Made by a program: the position numbers and the translations under genes. Positions 29,085 to 36,029 of a stretch of 64,000 nt of DNA are shown here, one piece after another. The DNA is from Alicycliphilus sp. UBA6560 (GTDB lineage: Bacteria; Pseudomonadota; Gammaproteobacteria; Burkholderiales; Burkholderiaceae_C): positions 1-64,000 of the forward strand of contig DJJU01000009.1 in assembly GCA_002434305.1 (NCBI GenBank). Reading direction: 5' to 3'. Below the pieces are notes generated by a model that did not search any database, was not told where the DNA came from, and was given only the letters and a program-made list of their open reading frames with translations. How positions within the stretch are numbered: the stretch's first letter is position 1; every line of letters begins with the position of its first letter.

Positions 29085-29789
29085 ATGCGATTCAAACGAC
29101 CGCAGGTGCGCTACGCGGACACGCCGCAGCCTGCCACCCCGTACCAATCCGCCGCACAGGTCTGGGACGAGCGCATCGGCTCGGCCCGCGTGCAGGCGAA
29201 GAACTGGCGTTTCATGGCCTTCGGCTGCCTCACCTTGGCCGTGCTGATGGCGGGCGGCCTGGTCTGGCGCTCGGCGCAGTCCATCGTGACGCCCTACGTG
29301 ATCGAGGTGGACAACGCAGGCCAGGTGCGCGCCGTCGGCGAGGCCGCCACGCCGTACCGGCCTAGCGATGCGCAGATTGCCTACCACCTCGGCCGCTTCA
29401 TCGGCCTGGTGCGCTCGCTGTCTATCGACCCCATCGTGGTGCGGCAGAACTGGCTCGATGCCTATGACTACACCACCGACAAGGGCGCCGTGGTGCTCAA
29501 CGAGTACGCCCGCGTGAACGATCCGTTCGCGCGCATCGGCAAGGAGTCGGTAACGGTGCAGATCACCAGCGTGACCCGCGCCAGCGACACGTCTTTCAAC
29601 GTGCGCTGGACGGAGACGCGCTTCGTGAACGGAGCGCTGGATCGCACCGAACGCTGGAACGCCGTGGTTTCCATCGTGCAGCAGACGCCGCGCACCGAGC
29701 AGCGTGTGCGCAAGAACCCCTTGGGCATCTACGTCAACGGGCTGTCGTGGAGCCGTGAACTGGAAGGAAACGAAGGAGCAAAGCCATGA
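29085..29789 (+). CDS. trbF: TrbF, VirB8-like assembly factor
   Basis: A 234-residue bitopic protein with a cytoplasmic N-terminus, one membrane span at about 43-65, and a periplasmic VirB8-like domain. That domain contains the segment SIVTPYVIEVDNAG and the conserved RNPLGIYV-like end (KNPLGIYVNGLSW). It nucleates assembly of the core complex. It starts after AAGGAG and overlaps trbG by four bases. Confidence 0.93.
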   Translation: MRFKRPQVRYADTPQPATPYQSAAQVWDERIGSARVQAKNWRFMAFGCLTLAVLMAGGLVWRSAQSIVTPYVIEVDNAGQVRAVGEAATPYRPSDAQIAYHLGRFIGLVRSLSIDPIVVRQNWLDAYDYTTDKGAVVLNEYARVNDPFARIGKESVTVQITSVTRASDTSFNVRWTETRFVNGALDRTERWNAVVSIVQQTPRTEQRVRKNPLGIYVNGLSWSRELEGNEGAKP

Positions 29790-30766
29790 ATGATCTTTTC
29801 CGTAAATTCGCCTTGCCGATCATGTTGCTTGCCCTCGCGGGCTGCGCCACGCAGGGCAAGCCGCCGCCGTCCATTTCGCTCGACGAGCCGGTGCAGGCCC
29901 AGCCGCTACCGGAGCCGCCTGCGCCGGTGGAGGTGGTGGCCATGCCGCAAGTGCTGCCGATGCCGGCTCAGATGAAGCCTGTGCCGGATGCCAAGCCCGC
30001 CGCAGAATCCGCCGATGAAACCGTGCGGGTGTCCCGCGCCAACGCCGAGGCGCGTATCGCGCCCACGCGCGAGGGCTACGTCAACGCGATTCAGGTGTGG
30101 CCCTTCACTGATGGCGCGCTGTATCAGGTCTATGCGGCCGTGGGCCGCGTGACCGTGATCGTGCTTCAGCCAGGCGAGGAACTGGTGACGGTGGCTGCTG
30201 GCGACACGGTGCGCTGGATCGTGGGCGACACATCGAGCGGCAGCGGCGATGCGCTGCGCGTCAATGTGATGGTCAAGCCGATCCGCTCGGGCCTCAAGAC
30301 CAATCTGGTCATCACGACCAGCCGGCGCACGTACCTGATTGAGCTGACTTCGACCGAGAAGACGTGGATGGCGTCGGTGTCCTGGGAGTATCCGAAGGAC
30401 AAGATGCTGGCCTTGCAGCGCCAGGCGCAGGCGGCCAGCGCCGCCGCGCCGGTCGATAGCGGGCTATTGCTGGAGAAGATCCGTTTCCGCTACGCGGTCA
30501 GTGGCAGCAACCCGCCGTGGAAACCGCTGCGCGCCTTCGATGATGGCGAGAAGGTCTATATCCAGTTCCCGCCGGGCATCGCCCAGGGCGAGTTGCCACC
30601 GCTGTTCGTCATCGGCGCGCAAGGTGACGGGCAACTGATGAACTACCGTTTCCGCTCGCCGTACTACATCGTGGATCGCCTGTTCGGCGCGGCCGAACTG
30701 CGCCTGGGCGGGGACAAGGGCGACGTGGTGCGGATTGAGCGCACGGACGGCACAAGGAAGAATTGA
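29786..30766 (+). CDS. trbG: TrbG, VirB9-like outer-membrane core protein
   Basis: A 326-residue VirB9/TrbG-type protein. It has a lipoprotein-like signal (LLALAGCATQ, Cys near 18), a Pro-rich linker (about 25-75) and the two VirB9 beta domains. The second begins near IRFRYAVSG, and the ending TDGTRKN is typical. With TrbI it forms the envelope-spanning core ring. The lipobox would let it also take the VirB7-like anchoring role, which is inferred. Confidence 0.92.
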   Translation: MNDLFRKFALPIMLLALAGCATQGKPPPSISLDEPVQAQPLPEPPAPVEVVAMPQVLPMPAQMKPVPDAKPAAESADETVRVSRANAEARIAPTREGYVNAIQVWPFTDGALYQVYAAVGRVTVIVLQPGEELVTVAAGDTVRWIVGDTSSGSGDALRVNVMVKPIRSGLKTNLVITTSRRTYLIELTSTEKTWMASVSWEYPKDKMLALQRQAQAASAAAPVDSGLLLEKIRFRYAVSGSNPPWKPLRAFDDGEKVYIQFPPGIAQGELPPLFVIGAQGDGQLMNYRFRSPYYIVDRLFGAAELRLGGDKGDVVRIERTDGTRKN

Positions 30767-30767
30767 C

Positions 30768-32030
30768 ATGAGCCAGGACGATTCCCCTGACCTTGCACCG
30801 CAGGCGGGCAAGGTCGTGCCCGAGGCGGTGGCGCTGCGCGCCCAGCCGCGCCCGGTCACACGCCTGAACCGGCGCACGCTAGTCATGCTCACCGGCGGCC
30901 TGTCGGTCGCCGTGCTCGGGGCTACGATCTGGTCATTGCAGCCGCACCGGCGCGCGGGTGAGCAGACCGAGCTGTACAACGTCGATCGCGTGTCGAAGTC
31001 CGAAGGGCTGGATGGCTTGCCTTCGGATTACTCCAAGCTGCCGAAGGTGCCGGAACTGGGGCCGCCGCTGCCGGGCGACCTTGGCCCGGCCATCGTGAAG
31101 TCGCAGCAGCCCGTGGCGCCCACCTACGCGCCGCCGGGCCACGACCCGGAGGATGCACGGCGCAAGGAAGCTGAAGCGGCAGCAGCTTCCTCGGTGTTCT
31201 TCCGCTCGGGCACGCCTGGCAAGACCGCCGCGCCAGCGACTGCGCAAGTCGGTGCGGCTGGCCAAGCATCGGCCTTGGCGGGCTTCGACCCGCTGGCCGC
31301 CGGGCCAGCCTCGACGGCGGCTCAGCCTGCCGACCCGACCGCTGTGCAAAACCGGCAAGACCAAAAAGAGGCGTTCCTGAAGGGCGGCTCTACGGAGACC
31401 CGCAATTCCGGGAATCTGAAAATGCCGTCCTCGCCGTATCAGGTGATGGCCGGGACGGTGATCGCCGGCGCGCTGGTGACGGGCATCAAGTCGGACTTGC
31501 CGGGCGACGTGATCGCCACGGTGACGGAGCCGGTCTATGACACGGCCACGGGCAAGTTCCTGCTGATTCCGCAGGGCTCGCGCATCCTGGGCAAGTACAA
31601 CAGCCAGGTGAGCTATGGGCAAAGCCGGGTTCAGGTGGTTTGGAACCGCATCATCCTGCCCGACACGTCCTCGCTGACGCTAGACAACCTCGTGGGCACC
31701 GATCCGGCCGGCTATTCCGGCCTGGAAGACGGGGTGGACTACCACTGGAGCCGCATCGTCGCCGGTGCCGCGCTGACGACGCTGCTGGGCGTGGGCGCCG
31801 AGCTGGCCGCGCCGGAGAACCGGCAGGACGGTAATCGCATCATCATCGCCGGCCGCGACAGCGCGCAGGACAGCATCAATCAGGTCGGCCAGGAGATGAC
31901 CCGGCGCAACATGAACATCCAGCCGACGCTGACTGAACGGCCCGGCCTGCCGGTGCGGATCATCGTCAACCGCGACTTGGTGTTGCGGCCGTACCAGCCG
32001 ATGTTCTTCCAGCGGGGAGCGATGCAATGA
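30768..32030 (+). CDS. trbI: TrbI, VirB10-like core protein
   Basis: A 420-residue VirB10/TrbI protein. The cytoplasmic N-terminus is short, one membrane span covers about 40-60, and a long Pro/Ala-rich periplasmic linker runs to about 205. The conserved beta domain follows (YQVMAGTVIAGALVTGIKSD, GDVIATVTEPVYD, IPQGSRILGKY). ATG 30768 is one base after the trbG stop region. It links inner and outer membrane in the transfer channel and overlaps the DUF2274 gene by four bases. Confidence 0.94.
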   Translation: MSQDDSPDLAPQAGKVVPEAVALRAQPRPVTRLNRRTLVMLTGGLSVAVLGATIWSLQPHRRAGEQTELYNVDRVSKSEGLDGLPSDYSKLPKVPELGPPLPGDLGPAIVKSQQPVAPTYAPPGHDPEDARRKEAEAAAASSVFFRSGTPGKTAAPATAQVGAAGQASALAGFDPLAAGPASTAAQPADPTAVQNRQDQKEAFLKGGSTETRNSGNLKMPSSPYQVMAGTVIAGALVTGIKSDLPGDVIATVTEPVYDTATGKFLLIPQGSRILGKYNSQVSYGQSRVQVVWNRIILPDTSSLTLDNLVGTDPAGYSGLEDGVDYHWSRIVAGAALTTLLGVGAELAAPENRQDGNRIIIAGRDSAQDSINQVGQEMTRRNMNIQPTLTERPGLPVRIIVNRDLVLRPYQPMFFQRGAMQ

Positions 32031-32269
32031 GCACGACCAAGAAGCTGCGGCTCGGGCCGCTGCCCAAGACCGAGAGCGTCAAGCTGACCTTTGCGTGCCC
32101 GGTTAGCCTGAAAGCTGACCTCGATCGCTACGCCGCGCTGCACGCGCAGGCGTATGGCGAGACGGTCGATGTTATGACGCTGATCCCGCACATGCTGGAA
32201 GCCTTCATGGCGGGGGATAGGGCGTTCAGGCGCAGGCAGGCCAAGAACGAAAAAGCCGCCCCTGCGTGA
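32027..32269 (+). CDS. DUF2274 protein, last gene of transfer operon
   Basis: An 80-residue basic protein of the DUF2274 family that regularly follows trbI in these ICEs. The centre (VKLTFACPVSLKADLDRYAALHAQ) looks like a ribbon-helix-helix fold, so it may bind DNA. It could regulate the operon, but no function is shown. Its TGA (32267-32269) lies in the loop of the terminator hairpin that closes the operon. Confidence 0.82.
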   Translation: MSTTKKLRLGPLPKTESVKLTFACPVSLKADLDRYAALHAQAYGETVDVMTLIPHMLEAFMAGDRAFRRRQAKNEKAAPA

Positions 32270-32283
32270 ACAGGGGCGGCTTT
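32252..32283. terminator. Bidirectional rho-independent terminator
   Basis: AAAGCCGCCCCTG (32252-32264) pairs with CAGGGGCGGCTTT (32271-32283), a perfect 13-bp stem with a 6-nt loop. Each strand ends the stem in Ts. It can stop the trb operon from the left and the tRNA-Leu transcript from the right. Confidence 0.9.
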
Positions 32284-32334
32284 CGAATTGGTGCCCGAGG
32301 CCGGAATCGAACCGGCACGCCTTGCGGCGGGGGA

Positions 32335-32341
32335 TTTTCAT
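32335..32341. other. TTTTCAT, possible ICE attachment core
   Basis: TTTTCAT lies exactly across the junction of exon 2 and intron and matches seven of the eight bases of TTTTTCAT, the attachment repeat I recall for Tn4371. The transfer operon ends only 66 bp away. It may be the right attachment core, or a coincidence created by the anticodon-loop A run. The left junction, outside the window, would decide. Confidence 0.35.
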
Positions 32342-32576
32342 CCCACTTCGGCTTTCGCCGCCGCCGTCTCCGAAGAAACGACGTTCGTGGGCTGGAGCAC
32401 GCCTTCACCATAGCCTTTCGGCTTTAGGTGCCCGCCGTCTGCTCTCTACACCTTCCGAGGAACCTTTCGGCTCCAGGGCTTGGCTCGGTATTAGCTCGGA
32501 CTGATCGTCCAGGGCCTTCGCCGAGTTTGACGGGCTTCACCTCGGGGGTTTCCCTCCGAGGGCTCAAATTTGGTCT
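32339..32576 (-). other. Group I self-splicing intron (IC3-like) in tRNA-Leu anticodon
   Basis: This 238-nt intron has core segments nearly identical to what I recall of the Azoarcus tRNA-Ile intron: GTCAAACTCGGCGAA (P3/P4 region), GGTGTAGAGAGCAGACGG (P7) and TATGGTGAAGGCGTGCTCC (P8/P7'). P2 has a GAAA tetraloop (CCTCGG ... CCGAGG). The internal guide UUUGAG (plus strand 32563-32568) is an exact complement of the joined exons CUC-AAA, which fixes the 5' splice site after C34. The last intron base is G (32339). The splice-site pair would be C-G, not the usual U-G. It is too small to encode a homing endonuclease. Confidence 0.9.
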
Positions 32577-32611
32577 GAGTCCCCTGCGTCTACCAATTTC
32601 ACCACTCGGGC

Positions 32612-32798
32612 ATGACGCGCGATGCTACTTCAACTATCTACTCCTCACTGGGAGCCAGCTTGCATCGTCCTGGCTCCTAGCTGACTCCTGGCTCGAAATG
32701 CAGGCATCTCGATCAAGAGGCGATTTATCACTCAATCCCTTGTCCCATGCGGCTTGGCAGGCAGTGGCCTCAAGCAAGAACTACGTAGAAGTCCCTAT
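32612..32798. other. Spacer between intact and broken tRNA-Leu genes
   Basis: I see no gene in this 187-bp stretch. It contains an inverted repeat (GGAGCCAG 32651-32658 with CTGGCTCC 32670-32677) and a nearby direct copy of CCTGGCTC. It is less GC-rich than the neighbouring cysM. It may be the outer end of the mobile element, or remains of an earlier insertion. A minus-strand promoter for the tRNA could lie here, but I find only weak -35/-10 candidates. Confidence 0.5.
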
Positions 32799-32837
32799 TT
32801 TTGAGTCCCCTGCGTCTACCAATTCCACCACCCGGGC
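32799..32837 (-). pseudogene. Orphan 5' half of a second tRNA-Leu(CAA)
   Basis: Reading the minus strand from 32837, the sequence is a normal tRNA-Leu 5' half: acceptor strand GCCCGGG, D arm, GGGGACTCAAAA. It then breaks off into unrelated sequence (ATAGGGAC) after base 38. It has no intron at the point where the neighbouring copy has one, and it differs from that copy at a few bases in the acceptor and D arm. It is probably the remnant of the native chromosomal gene, cut in its anticodon loop by integration. Confidence 0.9.
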
Positions 32838-32880
32838 AGGCGCAAAAACGAAGTCGCAAATTATGGCACAGTAGTACCGT

Positions 32881-33786
32881 ATGACGACCTACCAGACGAT
32901 TGAAGACGCCATCGGGCGCACGCCGCTCGTGGCTTTGCAGCGCATCGGCGCCGAGTCCAACGCGGCGCGCGGCAACGTGGTGCTGGGCAAGCTGGAGGGC
33001 AACAATCCCGCCGGCTCGGTCAAGGACCGGGCGGCGCTGTCCATGATCCGTGGGGCGGAGGAGCGCGGCGCCATCCGTCCGGGCGACACGCTGATCGAGG
33101 CGACGTCGGGCAACACCGGCATCGCCCTGGCGATGGTGGCGGCCGTGAAGGGCTACCGCATGCTGCTGATCATGCCCGAGGACCTGTCGGTGGAGCGTGC
33201 GCAGACCATGAAGGCCTATGGCGCCGAGCTGATCCTGACGCCCAAGAGCGGCGGCATGGAATACGCCCGCGACCTGGCCGAGCAGATGGTGGGCCAGGGC
33301 AAGGGCGTGGTGCTGGACCAGTTCGCCAACCCGGACAACCCGCGCATCCACTACGAGACCACCGGCCCCGAGATCTGGGAGCAGACCGGCGGGCGCGTCA
33401 CCCACTTCGTCAGCGCCATGGGCACCACGGGCACCATCACCGGCGTGTCGCGCTACCTGCGCGAGAAGAACCCGGGCGTGCGCATCATCGGCGCGCAGCC
33501 GGCCGAGGGCGCGCGCATCCCCGGCATCCGCAAGTGGCCCGAGGAATACCAGCCCAAGATCTATGAGCCGCAGATGGTGGACGAGCTGGTGCTGGTCGGC
33601 CAGGACGATGCCGAGGACATGGCCCGGCGCATGGCGCGCGAGGAAGGGTTGTTCGGCGGCATCTCCGCCGCCGGCGCCTGCTGGGTGGCGCAGCAGATCG
33701 CCGAGCGCGAGCAGAACGCGACCATCGTCTTCGTGGTGTGCGACCGGGGCGACCGCTACCTGTCCACCGGCGTGTTCCCGGCCTGA
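32881..33786 (+). CDS. cysM: Cysteine synthase B
   Basis: A 301-residue PLP enzyme of the CysK/CysM family that makes cysteine from O-acetylserine and sulfide or thiosulfate. The PLP-binding Lys is in NPAGSVKDR (near residue 43). The substrate loop is TSGNTG (near 76-81) and the phosphate-binding loop GTTGTITG (near 181). The ending RYLSTGVF is typical of CysM. It is the first clearly chromosomal gene beyond the tRNA-Leu boundary, and its start lies only 43 bp from the broken tRNA. Confidence 0.93.
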   Translation: MTTYQTIEDAIGRTPLVALQRIGAESNAARGNVVLGKLEGNNPAGSVKDRAALSMIRGAEERGAIRPGDTLIEATSGNTGIALAMVAAVKGYRMLLIMPEDLSVERAQTMKAYGAELILTPKSGGMEYARDLAEQMVGQGKGVVLDQFANPDNPRIHYETTGPEIWEQTGGRVTHFVSAMGTTGTITGVSRYLREKNPGVRIIGAQPAEGARIPGIRKWPEEYQPKIYEPQMVDELVLVGQDDAEDMARRMAREEGLFGGISAAGACWVAQQIAEREQNATIVFVVCDRGDRYLSTGVFPA

Positions 33787-33810
33787 GTCCGGTTTTGGAT
33801 GCCAAGAGTG

Positions 33811-33852
33811 CCTGAAACCCGCTCCAGGCAAGCGTGAGCAGCTACCAATAAC
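33811..33852 (-). repeat. Dispersed palindromic repeat, copy 1 (diverged)
   Basis: Read on the minus strand it contains GTAGCTGCTCACGCTTGCC, a variant of the family core ATAGCTGCCNGCGCTTGCC. It fills the gap between cysM and the Nudix gene. Confidence 0.6.
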
Positions 33853-33857
33853 AAAGC

Positions 33858-34430
33858 ATGCAATACGAATACCGCTTCTGCCCGCACTGCGCCACGGCGC
33901 TGGCGCCCATCGTGCAGATGGAGGACGGCGGGCCCAAGGAGCGCCTGCGCTGCCCGGCCTGCGGCTTCACGCACTGGAACAACCCCACACCGGTGCTGGC
34001 CGCTATCGTCGAGGTGGACGGACGCGTGCTGCTGGCGCGCAACGCGCTGTGGCCGCCCAAGATGTTCGCGCTGATCACCGGCTTCATGGAGGCCGGCGAG
34101 TCGCCCCAGGAGGGCGTGGCGCGCGAGGTGAAGGAAGAGACCAACCTGGACGCCCAGTCCGTCACCCTGGTGGGGGCTTACGAGTTCCTGCGCATGAACC
34201 AGCTCATCATCGCCTACCACGTGCAGGCCACGGGCCAGGTGCGGTTGTCGCCCGAGCTGATCGACCACCGCTTCTACGACCTGCACGAGCTCAAGTGCTG
34301 GCCTGCGGGCACCGGCTACGCGCTGGCCGACTGGCTGCGCTCGCGCGGGCACGAGCCCGTGTTTTTCACCGACGAAGAAAACGCCGAGCGCCGCCGCGGG
34401 CTGGACGCGCCGGCATCACCGAAGCATTGA
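33858..34430 (+). CDS. Nudix hydrolase with N-terminal zinc ribbon
   Basis: A 190-residue protein. A zinc ribbon covers about residues 8-37 (CPHC ... CPAC), followed by a Nudix domain whose box reads GFMEAGESPQEGVAREVKEE (about 75-94), with all catalytic glutamates present. This layout resembles NudC-type NADH pyrophosphatases but is shorter, so the substrate (a dinucleotide or nucleoside diphosphate derivative) is not certain. It ends 9 bp before the TusA-like gene and may be co-transcribed with it. Confidence 0.87.
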   Translation: MQYEYRFCPHCATALAPIVQMEDGGPKERLRCPACGFTHWNNPTPVLAAIVEVDGRVLLARNALWPPKMFALITGFMEAGESPQEGVAREVKEETNLDAQSVTLVGAYEFLRMNQLIIAYHVQATGQVRLSPELIDHRFYDLHELKCWPAGTGYALADWLRSRGHEPVFFTDEENAERRRGLDAPASPKH

Positions 34431-34439
34431 GACGACGAT

Positions 34440-34667
34440 ATGCAGATCGACCAGGAAGTGGACGCGCGCGGGCTGAATTGCCCGCTGCCCATCCTGCGCG
34501 CCAAGAAGGCCCTGGCCGGCATGGCCAGCGGCCAGCTGCTGCGCGTGGTGGCCACCGACACGGGCTCGCTGCGCGACTTCCAGGCCTTCGCCAAGCAAAC
34601 GGGCAACGAGCTGGTGGAGCAGCGCACCGAGGGCGGGGAGTTCATCCACGTCCTGCGCCGGCGCTGA
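34440..34667 (+). CDS. TusA-family sulfur-carrier protein
   Basis: A 75-residue SirA/TusA-family protein with the active-site Cys in ARGLNCPLPILRAKKAL (near residue 14) and the alpha/beta pattern of the family. It carries persulfide sulfur for tRNA thiolation, molybdenum-cofactor or related pathways. Several paralogues usually exist in this group, so I do not call it tusA. It follows the Nudix gene by 9 bp, and cysM is close by. Confidence 0.88.
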   Translation: MQIDQEVDARGLNCPLPILRAKKALAGMASGQLLRVVATDTGSLRDFQAFAKQTGNELVEQRTEGGEFIHVLRRR

Positions 34668-34700
34668 CCGGCCACGGCCGGGCCCCGGACTTTTTCTCCC

Positions 34701-35480
34701 ATGTCGCGTGCCGAACGGCTGCTGCAGCTGATGCAGGCACTGCGCAGCCGGCGCCACCCGGTGCAGGGCAGCGTGCTGGCGCAGGAGCTGGGCATCAGCC
34801 TGCGCACGCTGTACCGCGACATCGCCGCGCTGCAGGCGCAGGGCGCGTGTATCGACGGTGCGCCCGGCCTGGGCTACGTGCTGCGCCCGGGCTTCACGCT
34901 GCCGCCGCTGATGTTCTCGCCCGAGGAGATCGAGGCGCTGGTGCTGGGCTCGCGCTGGGTGGCGCGGCATGCCGACGAGGCGCTGGCGCAGGCCGCGCGC
35001 AGCGCCCTCGACAAGATCGCCCACGTGGTGCCCGCGCCGCTGCGCGAGGCGCTGGACAGCAGCCCGCTGCTGGTCGGGCCCGCCGCCGCGACGCGCCGCG
35101 GCGCCGACCCGGTGCTGGCCGCGCTGCGGGCCGCCCTGCGCGCCGAGCACAAGCTGCAACTGGTCTACCGCGACCTGCGCGAGGCCCAGACCGCCCGCAC
35201 CGTGTGGCCCTGCGCCCTGGGGTTCTTCGAGCAGACCAACGTGCTGGTGGCCTGGTGCGAGCTGCGCCAGCAGTTCCGCCACTTCCGCACCGACCGCATC
35301 GTGAGCGCGCAGCCGCTGGCCGAGCGCTACCCGCAGCGCCGCCACGCGCTGCAGGCACAGTGGCGCGCGCACCAGGCAGCGACCGCGGCCGGGCGCGCGG
35401 GCGGTATCGACACCGCTGCCGCTGCCGCTGCCACTGCCGCTGCCGACGCCGTGGGTGGTGCCGCTGCTGACAGGAACTGA
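34701..35480 (+). CDS. YafY-type transcriptional regulator with WYL domain
   Basis: A 259-residue regulator. The N-terminal HTH (about residues 3-60: RAERLLQLMQALRSRR, GISLRTLYRDIAALQAQG) is followed by a WYL domain (about 140-200) that senses small ligands or nucleic acid. The last 35 residues are almost pure Ala with Gly, coded by a GCTGCC-type microsatellite near 35408-35450, probably a disordered tail of variable length. Confidence 0.88.
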   Translation: MSRAERLLQLMQALRSRRHPVQGSVLAQELGISLRTLYRDIAALQAQGACIDGAPGLGYVLRPGFTLPPLMFSPEEIEALVLGSRWVARHADEALAQAARSALDKIAHVVPAPLREALDSSPLLVGPAAATRRGADPVLAALRAALRAEHKLQLVYRDLREAQTARTVWPCALGFFEQTNVLVAWCELRQQFRHFRTDRIVSAQPLAERYPQRRHALQAQWRAHQAATAAGRAGGIDTAAAAAATAAADAVGGAAADRN

Positions 35481-35558
35481 CACGCGCGCCCCGCACCATG
35501 CCGGCACCGGCGCCGCAACGGTGCGGCCCGGACCCCACCCCTGCCTTAGGAGCCGTCC

Positions 35559-35957
35559 GTGACGCAACCCAGCTATGTCCTTCTGTACGTCGACCAGCCC
35601 ACCGCCAGCGCCGATGTGTACGCCCGCCTGTTCGGCTGCACGCCGGTGGAGCGCAGCGAGACGTTCGCCCTGTTCGTGCTCGACAGCGGCTTCAAGCTGG
35701 GCCTGTGGGGGCGCAGCGGCGTGCAGCCGCCTGCAGCGCCGGCCGGCGCCAGCGGGGCCGGGGCGCACACCGAGCTGTGCGTGGCGCTGGCCGACAACGC
35801 CGAGGTGGACGCCTGGCACGCCCGCTGGTGCGCGCTGGCGCCGGCCCTGGGCCTGACGCTGCTGCAGCCGCCCGTGCACCTGGACTTCGGCTACAACTTC
35901 GTGGCCGCCGACCGCGACGGCCACCGGCTGCGGGTCTTCGCGCCCAGCCAGCCCTGA
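35559..35957 (+). CDS. VOC-family (glyoxalase/bleomycin-resistance fold) protein
   Basis: A 132-residue single-domain VOC protein (PSYVLLYVDQPTASADVYAR at the start, DFGYNFVAADRDGHRLRVF at the end). Such proteins bind a metal and a small molecule, but the substrate is unknown. It begins with GTG 35559, which has AGGAG 8 bases upstream. The central Ala/Gly-rich loop (PPAAPAGASGAGA) is unusual. Confidence 0.82.
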   Translation: MTQPSYVLLYVDQPTASADVYARLFGCTPVERSETFALFVLDSGFKLGLWGRSGVQPPAAPAGASGAGAHTELCVALADNAEVDAWHARWCALAPALGLTLLQPPVHLDFGYNFVAADRDGHRLRVFAPSQP

Positions 35958-36029
35958 GCGGGCGGCCGTCTCCAGCGCCCGGACCGCCGGCGCGCGCTGC
36001 CCTGGGCGGCGGCCGGCCGGTGCGCCGGC

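Larger units (their letters stand above)
32289..32611 (-). tRNA. tRNA-Leu(CAA) interrupted by a group I intron
   Basis: Reading the minus strand, exon 1 is 32611 down to 32577 (35 nt, GCCCGAG acceptor strand, D arm, GGGGACTC). Exon 2 is 32338 down to 32289 (50 nt, AAAATCCCC, variable arm, T arm GCCGG-TTCGATT-CCGGC, acceptor CTCGGGC, A, CCA encoded). Joined, they give an 85-nt tRNA-Leu with anticodon CAA, a perfect 7-bp acceptor stem and a perfect 5-bp anticodon stem (GGGGA/TCCCC). The 238-nt insert lies between anticodon bases C34 and A35. All stems are intact, so the gene is probably functional after splicing. The terminator at 32252-32283 lies just downstream. Confidence 0.93.

Noticed and set aside
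32322..32874. Short plus-strand frames in the tRNA region considered as genes or homing endonuclease
   Set aside because: They are open only by chance across tRNA and ribozyme sequence. The intron is 238 nt and has no room for an endonuclease.
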